A stretch of 64,000 bases of DNA from Nitrosospira sp. Is2. Its GTDB lineage: Bacteria > Pseudomonadota > Gammaproteobacteria > Burkholderiales > Nitrosomonadaceae. The notes under the pieces are model-generated. The model ran no database searches. It was not told the origin of the DNA and saw nothing but the letters and a program-made list of their open reading frames with translations. Numbering within the stretch: the stretch's first letter is position 1; the number at the start of each line of letters is the position of its first letter. Of the stretch, positions 43,977 to 53,500 are shown piece by piece. The stretch lies in assembly GCF_033095785.1 (NCBI RefSeq), contig NZ_CP137134.1, forward strand, positions 2,418,001 to 2,482,000. The letters are read 5' to 3'. Position numbers and translations under genes: made by a program.

Positions 43977-44777
43977 ATGTTGAAAAACAACTATCTTACA
44001 ACGGCCTTGCTTCTTTTCTGCGTAATGCTGTTTTCGGGTTGCGCCACCATGCGCGCCAACGACAAGAACGCCGAGTCGTTCGAGACGCTTGATCCCTACG
44101 AGAACGTCAACCGTAAGTCCTATATATTCACCGATGTCGTTGACCGGAAAATCCTTGAGCCAATAGCGGATTACTACATCGAGTATGTGCCTGATCGCAT
44201 GCGACGCTCGATTGGTCATTTTTACGACAACCTTCTCTACCCCAACGTGGTTCTGAACGTGTTTTTGCAGGGCAAGATGCGGCAGGGGATGGAGGATACC
44301 CTGCGATTTTTGGTCAATTCTTCCGTCGGTGTGGCTGGGCTCTTCGATGTGGCTTCGCGCATGGGTCTGCCCTCCCACGACGAGGATTTTGGACAAACAC
44401 TTGGGGTATGGGGTATGGACGCCAAAACCTATATATTTATCCCTTTGCTCGGGCCCAGCAGTGACCGGGACGTGTCTGGTATTCCCGTCGCTGTAGTTGC
44501 TAATCCCCTGTTTTGGGCCGGCTGGTTTGCAGCAGGTGTAGGTGCGCCGGTTACCATACCGCTTTCCGTGCTCGGCGTCATTGACAAGCGCGCGAGGCTA
44601 TCCGGTCCCATGCGCATCCGTGACGAAGCCGCCTTGGAGCCCTATCTGTTCGTGCGCGATGCTTACCTGCAACAGCGCAAGCATTTGATCTATGATGGAA
44701 ACCCGCCGCCCGACGTTTACGACGATCCCGCGGAGGAAGCTGCTCCCGGCGGGTTCTCGGATGTCAAGACTCAATGA
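43977..44777 (+). CDS. mlaA: Outer-membrane lipoprotein MlaA (VacJ)
   Basis: 266 residues. Lipoprotein signal with lipobox FSGC (Cys22). Core motifs of MlaA are present: DPYENVNRKSYIFTDVVDRKILEPIADYY shape, NLLYPNVVLN, and GLFDVASRMGLPSHDEDFGQTLGVWGM. MlaA removes misplaced phospholipids from the outer leaflet of the outer membrane and passes them to MlaC. The rest of the mla genes are not in the window. Acidic C-terminal tail as is common. Confidence 0.93.
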   Translation: MLKNNYLTTALLLFCVMLFSGCATMRANDKNAESFETLDPYENVNRKSYIFTDVVDRKILEPIADYYIEYVPDRMRRSIGHFYDNLLYPNVVLNVFLQGKMRQGMEDTLRFLVNSSVGVAGLFDVASRMGLPSHDEDFGQTLGVWGMDAKTYIFIPLLGPSSDRDVSGIPVAVVANPLFWAGWFAAGVGAPVTIPLSVLGVIDKRARLSGPMRIRDEAALEPYLFVRDAYLQQRKHLIYDGNPPPDVYDDPAEEAAPGGFSDVKTQ

Positions 44778-44906
44778 GGGGCCAAAAGCTCGGTAAAAGT
44801 ACGTACATCGTTAATAATCAGTTCGCAGCTTAGATAGTTCCGTTTGCGCCGGCGGGGGTGATCGTGTTGCTTTTGTAATAAATGTTACGAATTGACGAGT
44901 ACGAAC

Positions 44907-45314
44907 ATGACCGAACCCGACTCACGAGTTGTGTCTACCCTCCCCGCGCCCAGTCTCGTTCGTCTAACGCATTTCATTTATCTCTTGCATGCATTCAGCA
45001 TCTTAATGGGCATACTGGGGCCGGCGCTCATCATTACCGCGTTTCTCACCGGCTGGCCATCCATCATCGCTGTGATCATCAACTACGTAAAGCGCGATGA
45101 GGTGCGCGGGACCTACCTCGATTCGCATTTTGGCTGGCAGATAAGAACATTCTGGTACACCTTGCTTTGGCTGGTGATCGCCGCCATGCTTTTCGCCACT
45201 GTGATCGGCATTCCGCTTGGGTATATTCTGTTGGTGGGCGCGGGAATCTGGGTGACATACCGCATCCTGCGCGGATGGATGGCACTCAATGACGGAAAAC
45301 CCATGCCGGTCTGA
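44907..45314 (+). CDS. DUF4870-like transmembrane protein
   Basis: 135 residues from ATG 44907 (MTEPDSRVVST). Three hydrophobic segments (about 25-48, 77-100, 103-122) with VRGTYLDSHFGWQIRTFW between the first two, the pattern of the DUF4870/COG3671 small membrane proteins found in many betaproteobacteria. No function is known. An in-frame TTG at 44892 would add five residues. It lies 130 bp behind mlaA. Confidence 0.65.
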   Translation: MTEPDSRVVSTLPAPSLVRLTHFIYLLHAFSILMGILGPALIITAFLTGWPSIIAVIINYVKRDEVRGTYLDSHFGWQIRTFWYTLLWLVIAAMLFATVIGIPLGYILLVGAGIWVTYRILRGWMALNDGKPMPV

Positions 45315-45614
45315 ACTCATCTCATCCGACTGCCCCAGCTGTTCGCGACAGTTACGCCACAGGGCGATGCCTTCTTCGCCCCCACCATTCCGCGTCTTTT
45401 CTATTTTGCCTGCTCTGCGTCATAGCTTGGTGCACCCTTATGTGAAGCCCCGAACAGACCGCAAAACTAATTCTCATTAAAATTCTTCTTATCTTCATTT
45501 TCGCGGGAATGAAGGCTAACGAAGGCTCTGGAGAACCGGAGGGAAGTATCATTATTTAAGCACTTTCGCCGTTGGTGACTGCATATGTGCTACGGCTGAT
45601 ATTTAGGTCCAACA
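45315..45614. other. Non-coding stretch before the Crp/Fnr gene
   Basis: 300 bp without a credible gene. The middle (45460-45500) is AT-rich and could hold the promoter of the downstream regulator, but I find no good hexamer pair. Confidence 0.4.
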
Positions 45615-46433
45615 ATGTCACCGCCTCACAGTCCGCCTCGAAGTCCACCTCAGAGTCCACCTCAGAGTCCACCTCAGAGTCCAAAGCAGAATAGAGTGCT
45701 GGCCGCATTGCCTCTTCTGAGCTACACGCGCTTGCTGCCTCTTCTCGATTATGTGTCGATGCCCGCGGGTCACGTGGTCTATGATCCGGCTCGCCCAATC
45801 CGGTATTTATATTTCCCCACGTCGTGCATTGTTGCGCAGTTGTATGAAATGGAAAACGGCGCCTCCACCCAGACCGGAATCATTGGCACTGAAGGGTTGA
45901 CGGGCATTTTTGCGCTCTTTGGCGATGAAACGAGCCCTGGGCGCGTAGTGGTGCAGAGTACGGGCAACGCTTTTCGCATCAAAACAGCTTTGATAAAGAG
46001 CGAGTTCGACGGGTGCGCTGAGTTGCGCAGTCTTGTCTTGCGTTTCACGCTCGCGTTAATGGTTCAGACGGAGCAACTGGCAGTCTCTAATAGATACTAT
46101 ACCGTAGACGAGCAGTTGAGCCATTTCCTGCTGATGAGTCTGGATCGCTTGTCAGGCAATGAACTGCATATAACGCATGAACAAGTCGCGATTATGTTGG
46201 GAGTGCGGAGGGAAAGCGTAACGGTGGCTGCGCAAAAGCTTCAGCTGGCCGGCGCCATCAATTGCAGACGCGGCCATCTCGCGGTATTGGACAGACGGCA
46301 GATCGAGGCCAGCGCGGGCGAGAATTACCAAGTGGTAAAGAGGGAGTACGAGCATCTGCTCGAATTTTACGCCTCGTCCGGAGGTCAGTTATCTCAAGCG
46401 GACGGAAGCGCATTAAAGAGATGTGTGCAATAA
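45615..46433 (+). CDS. Crp/Fnr-family transcriptional regulator with PPxS-repeat N-terminus
   Basis: 272 residues. The first 23 are five PPxS repeats (PPHS, PPRS, PPQS three times), an unusual tail. Then a cyclic-nucleotide-binding-like jelly roll (about 35-150; HVVYDPARPIRYLYFPTSCIV, GTEGLTGIFALFGDE) and a Crp-type helix-turn-helix (about 190-235; ITHEQVAIMLGVRRESVTVAAQKLQLAGAI). No FNR-type N-terminal cysteine cluster is seen and the Arg/Ser pair for cAMP is not evident, so the ligand is unknown. The family resembles short Crp-like regulators common in environmental bacteria. Stands alone. Confidence 0.82.
   Translation: MSPPHSPPRSPPQSPPQSPPQSPKQNRVLAALPLLSYTRLLPLLDYVSMPAGHVVYDPARPIRYLYFPTSCIVAQLYEMENGASTQTGIIGTEGLTGIFALFGDETSPGRVVVQSTGNAFRIKTALIKSEFDGCAELRSLVLRFTLALMVQTEQLAVSNRYYTVDEQLSHFLLMSLDRLSGNELHITHEQVAIMLGVRRESVTVAAQKLQLAGAINCRRGHLAVLDRRQIEASAGENYQVVKREYEHLLEFYASSGGQLSQADGSALKRCVQ
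45621..45680 (+). repeat. 12-bp in-frame tandem repeat at the 5' end of the Crp/Fnr gene
   Basis: Five 12-bp units; the last three (45645-45680) are identical (CCACCTCAGAGT) and the first two are diverged. Each unit encodes one PPxS. Confidence 0.85.
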
Positions 46434-46686
46434 GCCACCCACCCGCTGCCTTCGTCTCTTTCGCATTACGTCGAGTTTAAGCCCCGCCACCTATAACCAG
46501 TACGAGTAGTTCGAAACGCGGGTTTGGGAAACTAAAGTGTGCGCTTGCGAACAGACTGGTTTTGCTCGTACGTGCGATTATTCGGAACATCGGCCCCGCC
46601 TCGCTACATTCCGACCGAGCGCAAGCTCAAGGTCTGGCGTAATTAGCATGGGAGCAGCGGTGTTCAAGACCAGATATGGAGAAACC

Positions 46687-48237
46687 ATGAAAAAAATAAA
46701 TGTCCTGATACTAAGTATGGGGCTGGCTGGCCTTGGCACGGGAATGAACAGTGCCTTAAGTCAAACCGGCCAGAACGAGAACGCTCCGGGAGCGAGTACG
46801 TCATCCAGCGACGCGGTTCTCAACGCGCAAACGGTTCGTGAGGTACCCGCGACGCGGCCGGAGCAGAAAAAAAATGAGCACGACCGTTCGAACGCATTTG
46901 ACGCTCAGAATGCCCTGCCTTCCTCCCCTGCGTTCAATAACCAACCCGATAAGGGAAAGGTATCGGGGTTCGATTTCGTTCGCGACCCATTAAATGCAAA
47001 GAAGCCGATGCAGACTTTCGAAGAAACGATGAAGGCCGACATCGCCGACCGCCCCAAGGTCATGAAAACTCAGCAGGAGCTGCTCCTCCGGCGCTATGAC
47101 CTGACTCCCCGGCTGGATAAAGAGGCCAAGATGACGCGCGGCAAGCCGTTGCCGGTGGGGCCCACTGCGCGGCTATCGGCCGGACTGAGCTGGGAAAGAC
47201 TGGCCGCCATGTCGCCTGCGGAAATACGCAGCAAGAACGTATTCCCTTATCCGTCTCTACCGCACCCGAAGCAGGCCACCGGCGGCCAGGTCTTTCCCCA
47301 GATGCAAACCAAAATGTTCCCACGGCTGGAGCGATTTGATGTTGAATTCGACCTGCCGGACGCATTCCTGCCGGAATTTCCTCCTGCTATCTTTCTTCAG
47401 AACCGTCCTGAACTCGGCGACGTTTCACGGGGCGAGGTTGTATCCATAAACAATTTCTACCGTCTCTTCAAGGATATTGTCACCCCGGTCCAGCTCAACG
47501 GACTCCAGATGCTGCTTACGCCCCTGCCGCAGGAGGAATTCAATCCTACCGACGACCGCAAAAGCGCGCAAGCCAGCCTGGGTGTAACATGTTTTGATTG
47601 CCATGTGAACGGTCATACCACGGGGCAGTTTCACCTCAGCCCCGATATCCGGCCGCAGGAACGGCGTTTTCGCCTGGACACAACCAGCTTGCGCGGGCTG
47701 TTCAACCAGCAAATCCATGGTTCTAAGCGAAGCTTGCGTTCGGTGGAAGATTTCACCGAATTTGAGTTCCGCACTGCGTATTTCAACGGCGATCCAATCC
47801 ACGCCATGAAAAAAGGCTTTCCGGTGATTGATCGCATTCACGTCAGTCATATGGCGCAGTTCCAGAATATGCTGGATTTTCCGCCTGCGCCAAAATTGGA
47901 CAGCCGAGGACGGCTCGACCCCACCAAAGCCACGGAAAAGGAACTGCGAGGCGAGAGGGTTTTCTTCGGTAAAGGGCAGTGTTCAAGTTGTCACCAGCCC
48001 CCGGCGTTTCTTGATCATCAAATGCACGACCTGAAACTCGAACGTTTCGTGAACGAGCCAGGAGATGGACCGATGAAAACATTTACATTGCGCGGCATAA
48101 AGGACAGCCCGCCGTATCTTCATGACGGCCGCCTGCTCACCCTCGAAGATACCGTTGAATTTTTTAACCTGGTGCTACAGCTCAAGCTGACGGATGAGGA
48201 GAAAGCGGAACTGGTTGCCTATATGCGACAACTCTAG
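46687..48237 (+). CDS. Exported di-haem cytochrome c, peroxidase/MauG-like
   Basis: 516 residues from ATG 46687 (MKKINVLILSMGLAG), with GGAGAA upstream; frame open to 46537 without homology. Sec signal peptide to about residue 25, then a disordered Ser/Asn/Gln part to about 90 and an unrecognised 200-residue part. Two haem-binding motifs, CFDCH (about residue 301) and CSSCH (about 431), and the C-terminal TFTLRGIKDSPPYLHDGRLLTLEDTVEFFN, which is diagnostic of the di-haem cytochrome c peroxidase/MauG superfamily. The motif CFDCH is atypical for CcpA peroxidases. Periplasmic; reaction not certain. It is followed by a second galU. Confidence 0.78.
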   Translation: MKKINVLILSMGLAGLGTGMNSALSQTGQNENAPGASTSSSDAVLNAQTVREVPATRPEQKKNEHDRSNAFDAQNALPSSPAFNNQPDKGKVSGFDFVRDPLNAKKPMQTFEETMKADIADRPKVMKTQQELLLRRYDLTPRLDKEAKMTRGKPLPVGPTARLSAGLSWERLAAMSPAEIRSKNVFPYPSLPHPKQATGGQVFPQMQTKMFPRLERFDVEFDLPDAFLPEFPPAIFLQNRPELGDVSRGEVVSINNFYRLFKDIVTPVQLNGLQMLLTPLPQEEFNPTDDRKSAQASLGVTCFDCHVNGHTTGQFHLSPDIRPQERRFRLDTTSLRGLFNQQIHGSKRSLRSVEDFTEFEFRTAYFNGDPIHAMKKGFPVIDRIHVSHMAQFQNMLDFPPAPKLDSRGRLDPTKATEKELRGERVFFGKGQCSSCHQPPAFLDHQMHDLKLERFVNEPGDGPMKTFTLRGIKDSPPYLHDGRLLTLEDTVEFFNLVLQLKLTDEEKAELVAYMRQL

Positions 48238-48326
48238 TGAGTAACCAGTTCTTGCAGAGCATCAGCGCCGCAAATCGACGCATTACAAGGCTATCAGTCG
48301 TACGACCAAATCAGGAGAGATCACCC

Positions 48327-49361
48327 ATGAGCAATTCCGCCACACCTCTAGCTGCAGACCGAAAAGAAGTCGTTTCAATCAATACTACGTCATCCATCCG
48401 CAAATCACCCAAAGTGGTGCGCAAGGCGGTCTTTCCTGTGGCCGGTCTGGGCACCCGCTTCCTCCCCGCGACAAAAGCGGTGGCCAAGGAGATGCTGCCC
48501 ATCGTAGACCGGCCCTTGGTTCAATACGCTGTCGATGAAGCGGCGGCAGCCGGTATTGAAGAGATCATCTTTGTGACTCATCGCAGCAAGCGGAGCATTG
48601 AAGATCACCTTCACCGGTCAATGGAGCTCGAAACCGAGTTGGCCTCACAGGGGAAGCATGCCTCGTTGAAAATGTTGAGGCAGCTGATGCCCAAGGGCGT
48701 CCGTTTTAGTTTTGTCCGCCAGGAAGAGCCAAGAGGGCTGGGACATGCTATTCAGTGTGCGCGTCATTTGGTGGGCAACGAACCCTTCGCGGTGCTGCTT
48801 CCGGACGATTTGATGGATGGGCAGCCTCCAGTGCTGGCCCAGATGATCTCCCAGTATGAGCAAGTTCGCAGTAGCCTTGTGGCGGTGCGGACCGTGTCGC
48901 GGGAAGAGACTCGCCGTTACGGGATAGTCGACGCCTATGGTGAGGATGGTAGTAGCCGCAGTATGAAGATCCGCGGCGTAGTGGAGAAACCCTCACCTGA
49001 AGCAGCCCCCTCTAACATGGCGATCGTCGGGCGGTATATCCTTTCCCCCACAATCTTCGATTGCATTGAGAGCCTGGATCCAGGTATAGGAGGAGAAATA
49101 CAGCTTACCGACGGAATCGCGCGTCTTCTAAAATTGGAACAGGTGATGGCTTACCGTTATCAAGGCAAGCATTATGATTGCGGAAGCAAGGTGGGGTTTT
49201 TAGAGGCGACAGTAGCGTTCGGCCTGAAGCATCCGGAAGTAGGCAGCGAGTTTCGTGACATATTGCTTCGAATGGGTCGTCAGCTTTTGCAAGAAGAGCC
49301 GAGCAATTCTGATTTCGTCGACGAGGTCGAGGCGCATCCAGCCATATTGAAAACCGCGTGA
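48327..49361 (+). CDS. galU: UTP-glucose-1-phosphate uridylyltransferase GalU (copy 2)
   Basis: 344 residues from ATG 48327, preceded by AGGAGAG. Same fold and motifs as the first GalU (FPVAGLGTRFLPATKAVAKEM at about 33-52; GGEIQLTDGIARLL; YDCGSKVGFLEA), but with a 30-residue N-terminal extension and a longer acidic C-terminal tail. The two share most conserved positions but differ widely elsewhere, so they are old paralogues, not a recent duplication. It follows a di-haem cytochrome by 89 bp. UDP-glucose for a polysaccharide is a likely product use. Confidence 0.9.
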   Translation: MSNSATPLAADRKEVVSINTTSSIRKSPKVVRKAVFPVAGLGTRFLPATKAVAKEMLPIVDRPLVQYAVDEAAAAGIEEIIFVTHRSKRSIEDHLHRSMELETELASQGKHASLKMLRQLMPKGVRFSFVRQEEPRGLGHAIQCARHLVGNEPFAVLLPDDLMDGQPPVLAQMISQYEQVRSSLVAVRTVSREETRRYGIVDAYGEDGSSRSMKIRGVVEKPSPEAAPSNMAIVGRYILSPTIFDCIESLDPGIGGEIQLTDGIARLLKLEQVMAYRYQGKHYDCGSKVGFLEATVAFGLKHPEVGSEFRDILLRMGRQLLQEEPSNSDFVDEVEAHPAILKTA

Positions 49362-49382
49362 AAATGAATCTCCAAGTCTAGT

Positions 49383-49412
49383 CGGGGCGCGGTCGGAGCA
49401 CAGACCGCCCCG
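49383..49412. terminator. GC-rich hairpin behind galU copy 2
   Basis: CGGGGCG (49383-49389) pairs with CGCCCCG (49406-49412). 22 bp after the galU stop; no T-run, so possibly a rho-dependent or two-way end. Confidence 0.35.
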
Positions 49413-49436
49413 AGGACGATCTGAGATAACTCAATA

Positions 49437-49465
49437 GCGTGGCTTAGCTTAAAAGCCCTCACGCT
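49437..49465 (-). terminator. Hairpin behind psd
   Basis: On the minus strand, AGCGTG and CACGCT arms enclose a GGCTT/AAGCC inner stem, starting about nine bases after the psd stop. The tail is not T-rich. Confidence 0.35.
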
Positions 49466-49473
49466 CCCGCGGT

Positions 49474-50382
49474 TCAGCCGCCTGCGTTAGTGTTACTTGT
49501 AGTTTGGGGACTTTCAACCCCGATTCTGGAGGCCATCATCTCTCCGAAACGGACTGGTCGGCCGGGTTTCCAAAGCCGATTGAAAACCAGCTTGTTTTTG
49601 GGAAACAACATTATCACGGTTGAGCCGAGCTGGAACCGACCCATTTCTTCACCTTTCTCAAGCACCACATTCTGAGAATCAGAGCCGTATTGCCACTGCC
49701 GTACCTCGCCTGAACGGGGAGGGTTTACGACGCCATGCCACACAGTTGATATACTGCCTACGATCGTTGCGCCCACAAGGACGATTACAAATGGCCCCTC
49801 ATCTGATTCAAATACGCAGATCACGCGTTCGTTGCGCGCAAAGAGACCCGGGACGCCGCGAACTGTGATCGGATTTACCGAGAACAACGAACCCGGAACA
49901 TGCACCATGCGGATCAGTCTGCCCTTGCACGGCATGTGCACTCGATGGTAGTCCTTCGGGCTCAAATATACGGTTGCGAAATTCCCCCCGTAAAAATTTG
50001 CCGCGAGTTCCTTATCGCCGCCCACTAGCGCGGTGGTGGAATAATTGTGGCCTTTCGCCTGGAAAATTTGATCGCCCGAGATGACACCAAGCTGGCTTAC
50101 TATCCCGTCCGCCGGGCATATATAGTCGGCCTCAGCGATAGGGCGCTTTTCTGCCCGTAATGCGCGCGTGAAAAAATCATTAAATGTCCGATAGCTGTGT
50201 ATATCGGGATTGACCGCTTCCTCCATATCCACATCGTAATGCTCGACGAACCTTCGGATAATGAAAGTCGTAATTCGACCGGCATCAGCGTTCGCAATTT
50301 GCCCGGCCAATGCGGTCATGGCCCGCTTTGGCATCAGGTATTGCGGAAAAACGGAGAAGGAAGGGCTGGACAATTTAGGCAT
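49474..50382 (-). CDS. psd: Phosphatidylserine decarboxylase proenzyme
   Basis: 302 residues. Psd makes phosphatidylethanolamine from phosphatidylserine. The self-cleavage motif LGST is at 252-255; cleavage before Ser254 yields the pyruvoyl group. YRTFNDFFTRALR, PADGIVSQLG and YLSPKDYHRVHMPCKG are conserved. Inner-membrane bound. Full length. The cdsA product upstream in this window feeds the same pathway. Confidence 0.95.
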   Translation of the reverse strand: MPKLSSPSFSVFPQYLMPKRAMTALAGQIANADAGRITTFIIRRFVEHYDVDMEEAVNPDIHSYRTFNDFFTRALRAEKRPIAEADYICPADGIVSQLGVISGDQIFQAKGHNYSTTALVGGDKELAANFYGGNFATVYLSPKDYHRVHMPCKGRLIRMVHVPGSLFSVNPITVRGVPGLFARNERVICVFESDEGPFVIVLVGATIVGSISTVWHGVVNPPRSGEVRQWQYGSDSQNVVLEKGEEMGRFQLGSTVIMLFPKNKLVFNRLWKPGRPVRFGEMMASRIGVESPQTTSNTNAGG

Positions 50383-50579
50383 CCGTTAAATACGGGGCAT
50401 TATAATGGTTTGGCTTGCGGTCGTCTTGACCCCTGATGGATGAAACATTCACTAGAAAGGTTGAATGACCCTATTTCGAAGTGGTAATCTGGTCCCATAC
50501 CCCGTTACCCCCTTGTGCGGCCAACCCTCACGCACCGCTAGGCGCTTTCCTAACCCTCTTGTGCTGTTAACCTGGATTT

Positions 50580-53500
50580 ATGACACGATCCGATGAAGAA
50601 AAATCCCCGCGGGATGATGGTTCGCCGCGCTCCGATTCCTGGTTCACGGAAAGCGAACTACCAGACGCGGGTTTATTGGAAGGCCCCGCCAAAGCAATTG
50701 AACAGCCACTGTTTCCCATTATTGGGGTGGGTGCTTCTGCGGGAGGGGTGGAAGCGTTACAGATTCTGTGCCGTTCTCTTCCCTCGACTATCGAGGCGGC
50801 TTACGTTGTCGTGGTGCATCTCGCTCCGGATCACGAGAGCCAACTGGCGAGTATTTTGGCAAAAAGCACCACGATGAGCGTTGTACAGGTGGTAAGCGAC
50901 ATGACCGTCGAGGCGGGCATGGTATACGTTATTCCGCCCAATCATTACCTGATATTGCAACGCAATACCTTACATCTCGAGCTAATGCCCCAGCCTCGCC
51001 CACACCCGCGGGCAGTCGACCGCCTTTTCATATCGCTTGCCGAAGAACAGCAGGACAGGGCCATCTGCATAGTACTAACGGGGGCTGACCATGATGGCAC
51101 CGTCGGCCTAAAAGCCATTAAAGCGGCCGGTGGTATGGTCATCGCCCAACTCCCTGGAACCGCGCAACACCCGTCGATGCCGACGAGCGCTATTGATACC
51201 GGGCTCGTCGATTATGTATTACCAATCGAAAAGATGGGGGAAGCACTCGAGGGTTATATCAGTCGATCCCGGCTGTGGCAAACTCCGCCGTTTCACGAAC
51301 CGCCAGCGGAAGAAGTCCAGGTTCTGAAAGAAATTATTTCTCTTTTATCGTCCCGAGGCGGAGGTGACTTCCGCGGATACAAGGAGGGCATGCTAATGCG
51401 GCGCACTAAGCGGCGTATGGCATTGTTGGGGCTGCCCTCGCTGGACGCCTATACAGCCTTCCTTAAAGAAAATCCCCCCGAAGTCCTCGCGCTGGGAGAG
51501 GATTTTTTGATCAAGGTCACAGAATTCTTTCGTGAACCCGCGGCATGGAACGCGCTGGAGCAAGAGGTCATACCAAAGATAGTGGAAACTTTAAGCCCCG
51601 GCCAGCCCCTGCGGATCTGGGTAGCGGGCTGTGCCAGCGGTGAAGAAGCGTATAGCATGGGCATCGCCTTGCTCGAATTCATAAGCAAGGGGGGGCTGGA
51701 CATCAAAGTGAATATCATTGGCTCCGACCTCGACTACCCTGCACTTGAGACGGCGCGGGGCGGCAGCTATCCGGAAAGCATTACTACGGTTTTAAAGCCG
51801 AACCTCCTGGCGCGGTATTTCGTAAGAACCGAGACAGGACGGTTCGCAGTGCGAAAAGAACTGCGGGAACGCGTCATGTTTTCCCAGCACAACATTATTG
51901 CCGACCCGCCATTTTCCCATATGCACTTGATCAGTTGCCGAAATCTCCTGATTTACCTCAAGCCCGAAGTTCAGGACAAACTGCTGCGCATGTTTCATTT
52001 CGCGCTAAATCCGGAGGGATATCTTTTTCTCGGAAAATCCGAAACAGTTGGAGAGTGCCACGAGCTTTTTACACCGATGGACCGGCAGCATCGGATCTAC
52101 CGCGCCTTGCCAATGAAGCGCAAGGTGCCTGTCAAGCTGCCGCTGATTGCTGAGACCTCCCCCACACGGCCCAGCATTGCAGAGGGGCAGGCGCCTCGGG
52201 TGGCTCATGCTGAACTGGTGCGCGAACTCCTGCTTAAGCAGCGGTCGGCGACAGCAGTTCTGATCGATCGGGACGGGCAGGTGTTGTACTTTTATGGTCC
52301 GACGCGTGAATTCATATGGCACCCGGAAGGGACAGCAACGCGGGATTTACTCTCGATGGTATCCGACGAGATGCGCATGGCTCTGCGGGCGATCATTCAC
52401 TCCGTGCGCAAAGAAGACAAACCCGGCGAGATCGTGCTACCGCCGAATCCGGGGCCGCAAGGAATCGAGCGTCAGTTGCGTATCAGAGCCATCAAGGCGG
52501 GGGAAGAGAGCGGGGGTCTGGTACTCATTACGTTCGAGCATGAGAATGTGGGCATGGCGTCGAACCAGGCGGTCAGCGATACGGAGTCGTGGGCAAGGCG
52601 TCAGCTTGAGGACGACCTGCGCATGACGAGGCTGGACCTGGAAGCGTCCATACAGGCACTCGAGGCGAATAATGTCGAGCTTCGGATCGCCCATGAAGAG
52701 GCGTTATCAATGAACGAGGAGCTTCAGTCCGCCAACGAGGAACTGGAGACATCGAAAGAAGAACTGCAATCGGTCAATGAAGAGCTGAGCAGCGTCAATT
52801 CTGATCTGGAGCGAACCGTCGGACAACTCCAGATAGCCAACGACGATCTGGCCAATCTGCTGGCAAGTAGCGAATTTCCCATTCTTTTTCTCGATAGCGA
52901 ACTTAAAATCAAACGGTTCACGCCTGCCTCCCGCAAGTTGTTCAATCTCATCCCATCAGATATAGGGCGTCCGATTGGTGATCTTGCTTCAGCGCTGGAA
53001 CCCGGCGATATGGTTACCCTGGCGCGGAAGGTTCAGTCGTCCCGGGTAGCAACCGAAACCGAAGTTCATACCCGCGACGGGCATTTTTACCTGCGCCGGA
53101 TCTTGCCCTACTTCCTCGAGCACGATCATGTGAGCGGAGTAGTGATTACTTTTGCCCCGGTCGATATGCTCAAACAGGCGGAGCAAGAGCTCCGGGAAAG
53201 CGAGAAACGCTTCCGTACCCTTGCTGATACTGCACCCGTGTTTATCTGGATCAGCGGTCTCAAGGCATCGCTGGAATTCGTGAGCCGGCGTTTCATCGAT
53301 GAGACCGGGCAAAGTGAAGAAAATTTGCTCGGCGTAAAATGGCACAGGCTCCTTTACAAGGCCGATCTGCCGGGTTACCTGAGGGCCTGCGCCGCGGCGG
53401 AAGCCGCTCGCAAGGGATATGACCATGAGTTGAGATTGCAAAAGGCCGACGGTAGCTATAGCTGGATGCGCTTTGTCGGTGTGCCGCGCTTCGAGGACGA

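Noticed and set aside
45465..45490. AT-rich, Fur-box-like sequence (TAATTCTCATTA)
   Set aside because: Matches the Fur consensus only in part, and the downstream gene has no clear iron link.
45556..45798. 80-codon minus-strand frame with (DSEV)n repeat
   Set aside because: It is the complement of the 12-bp repeat in the Crp/Fnr gene; repeats open all frames.
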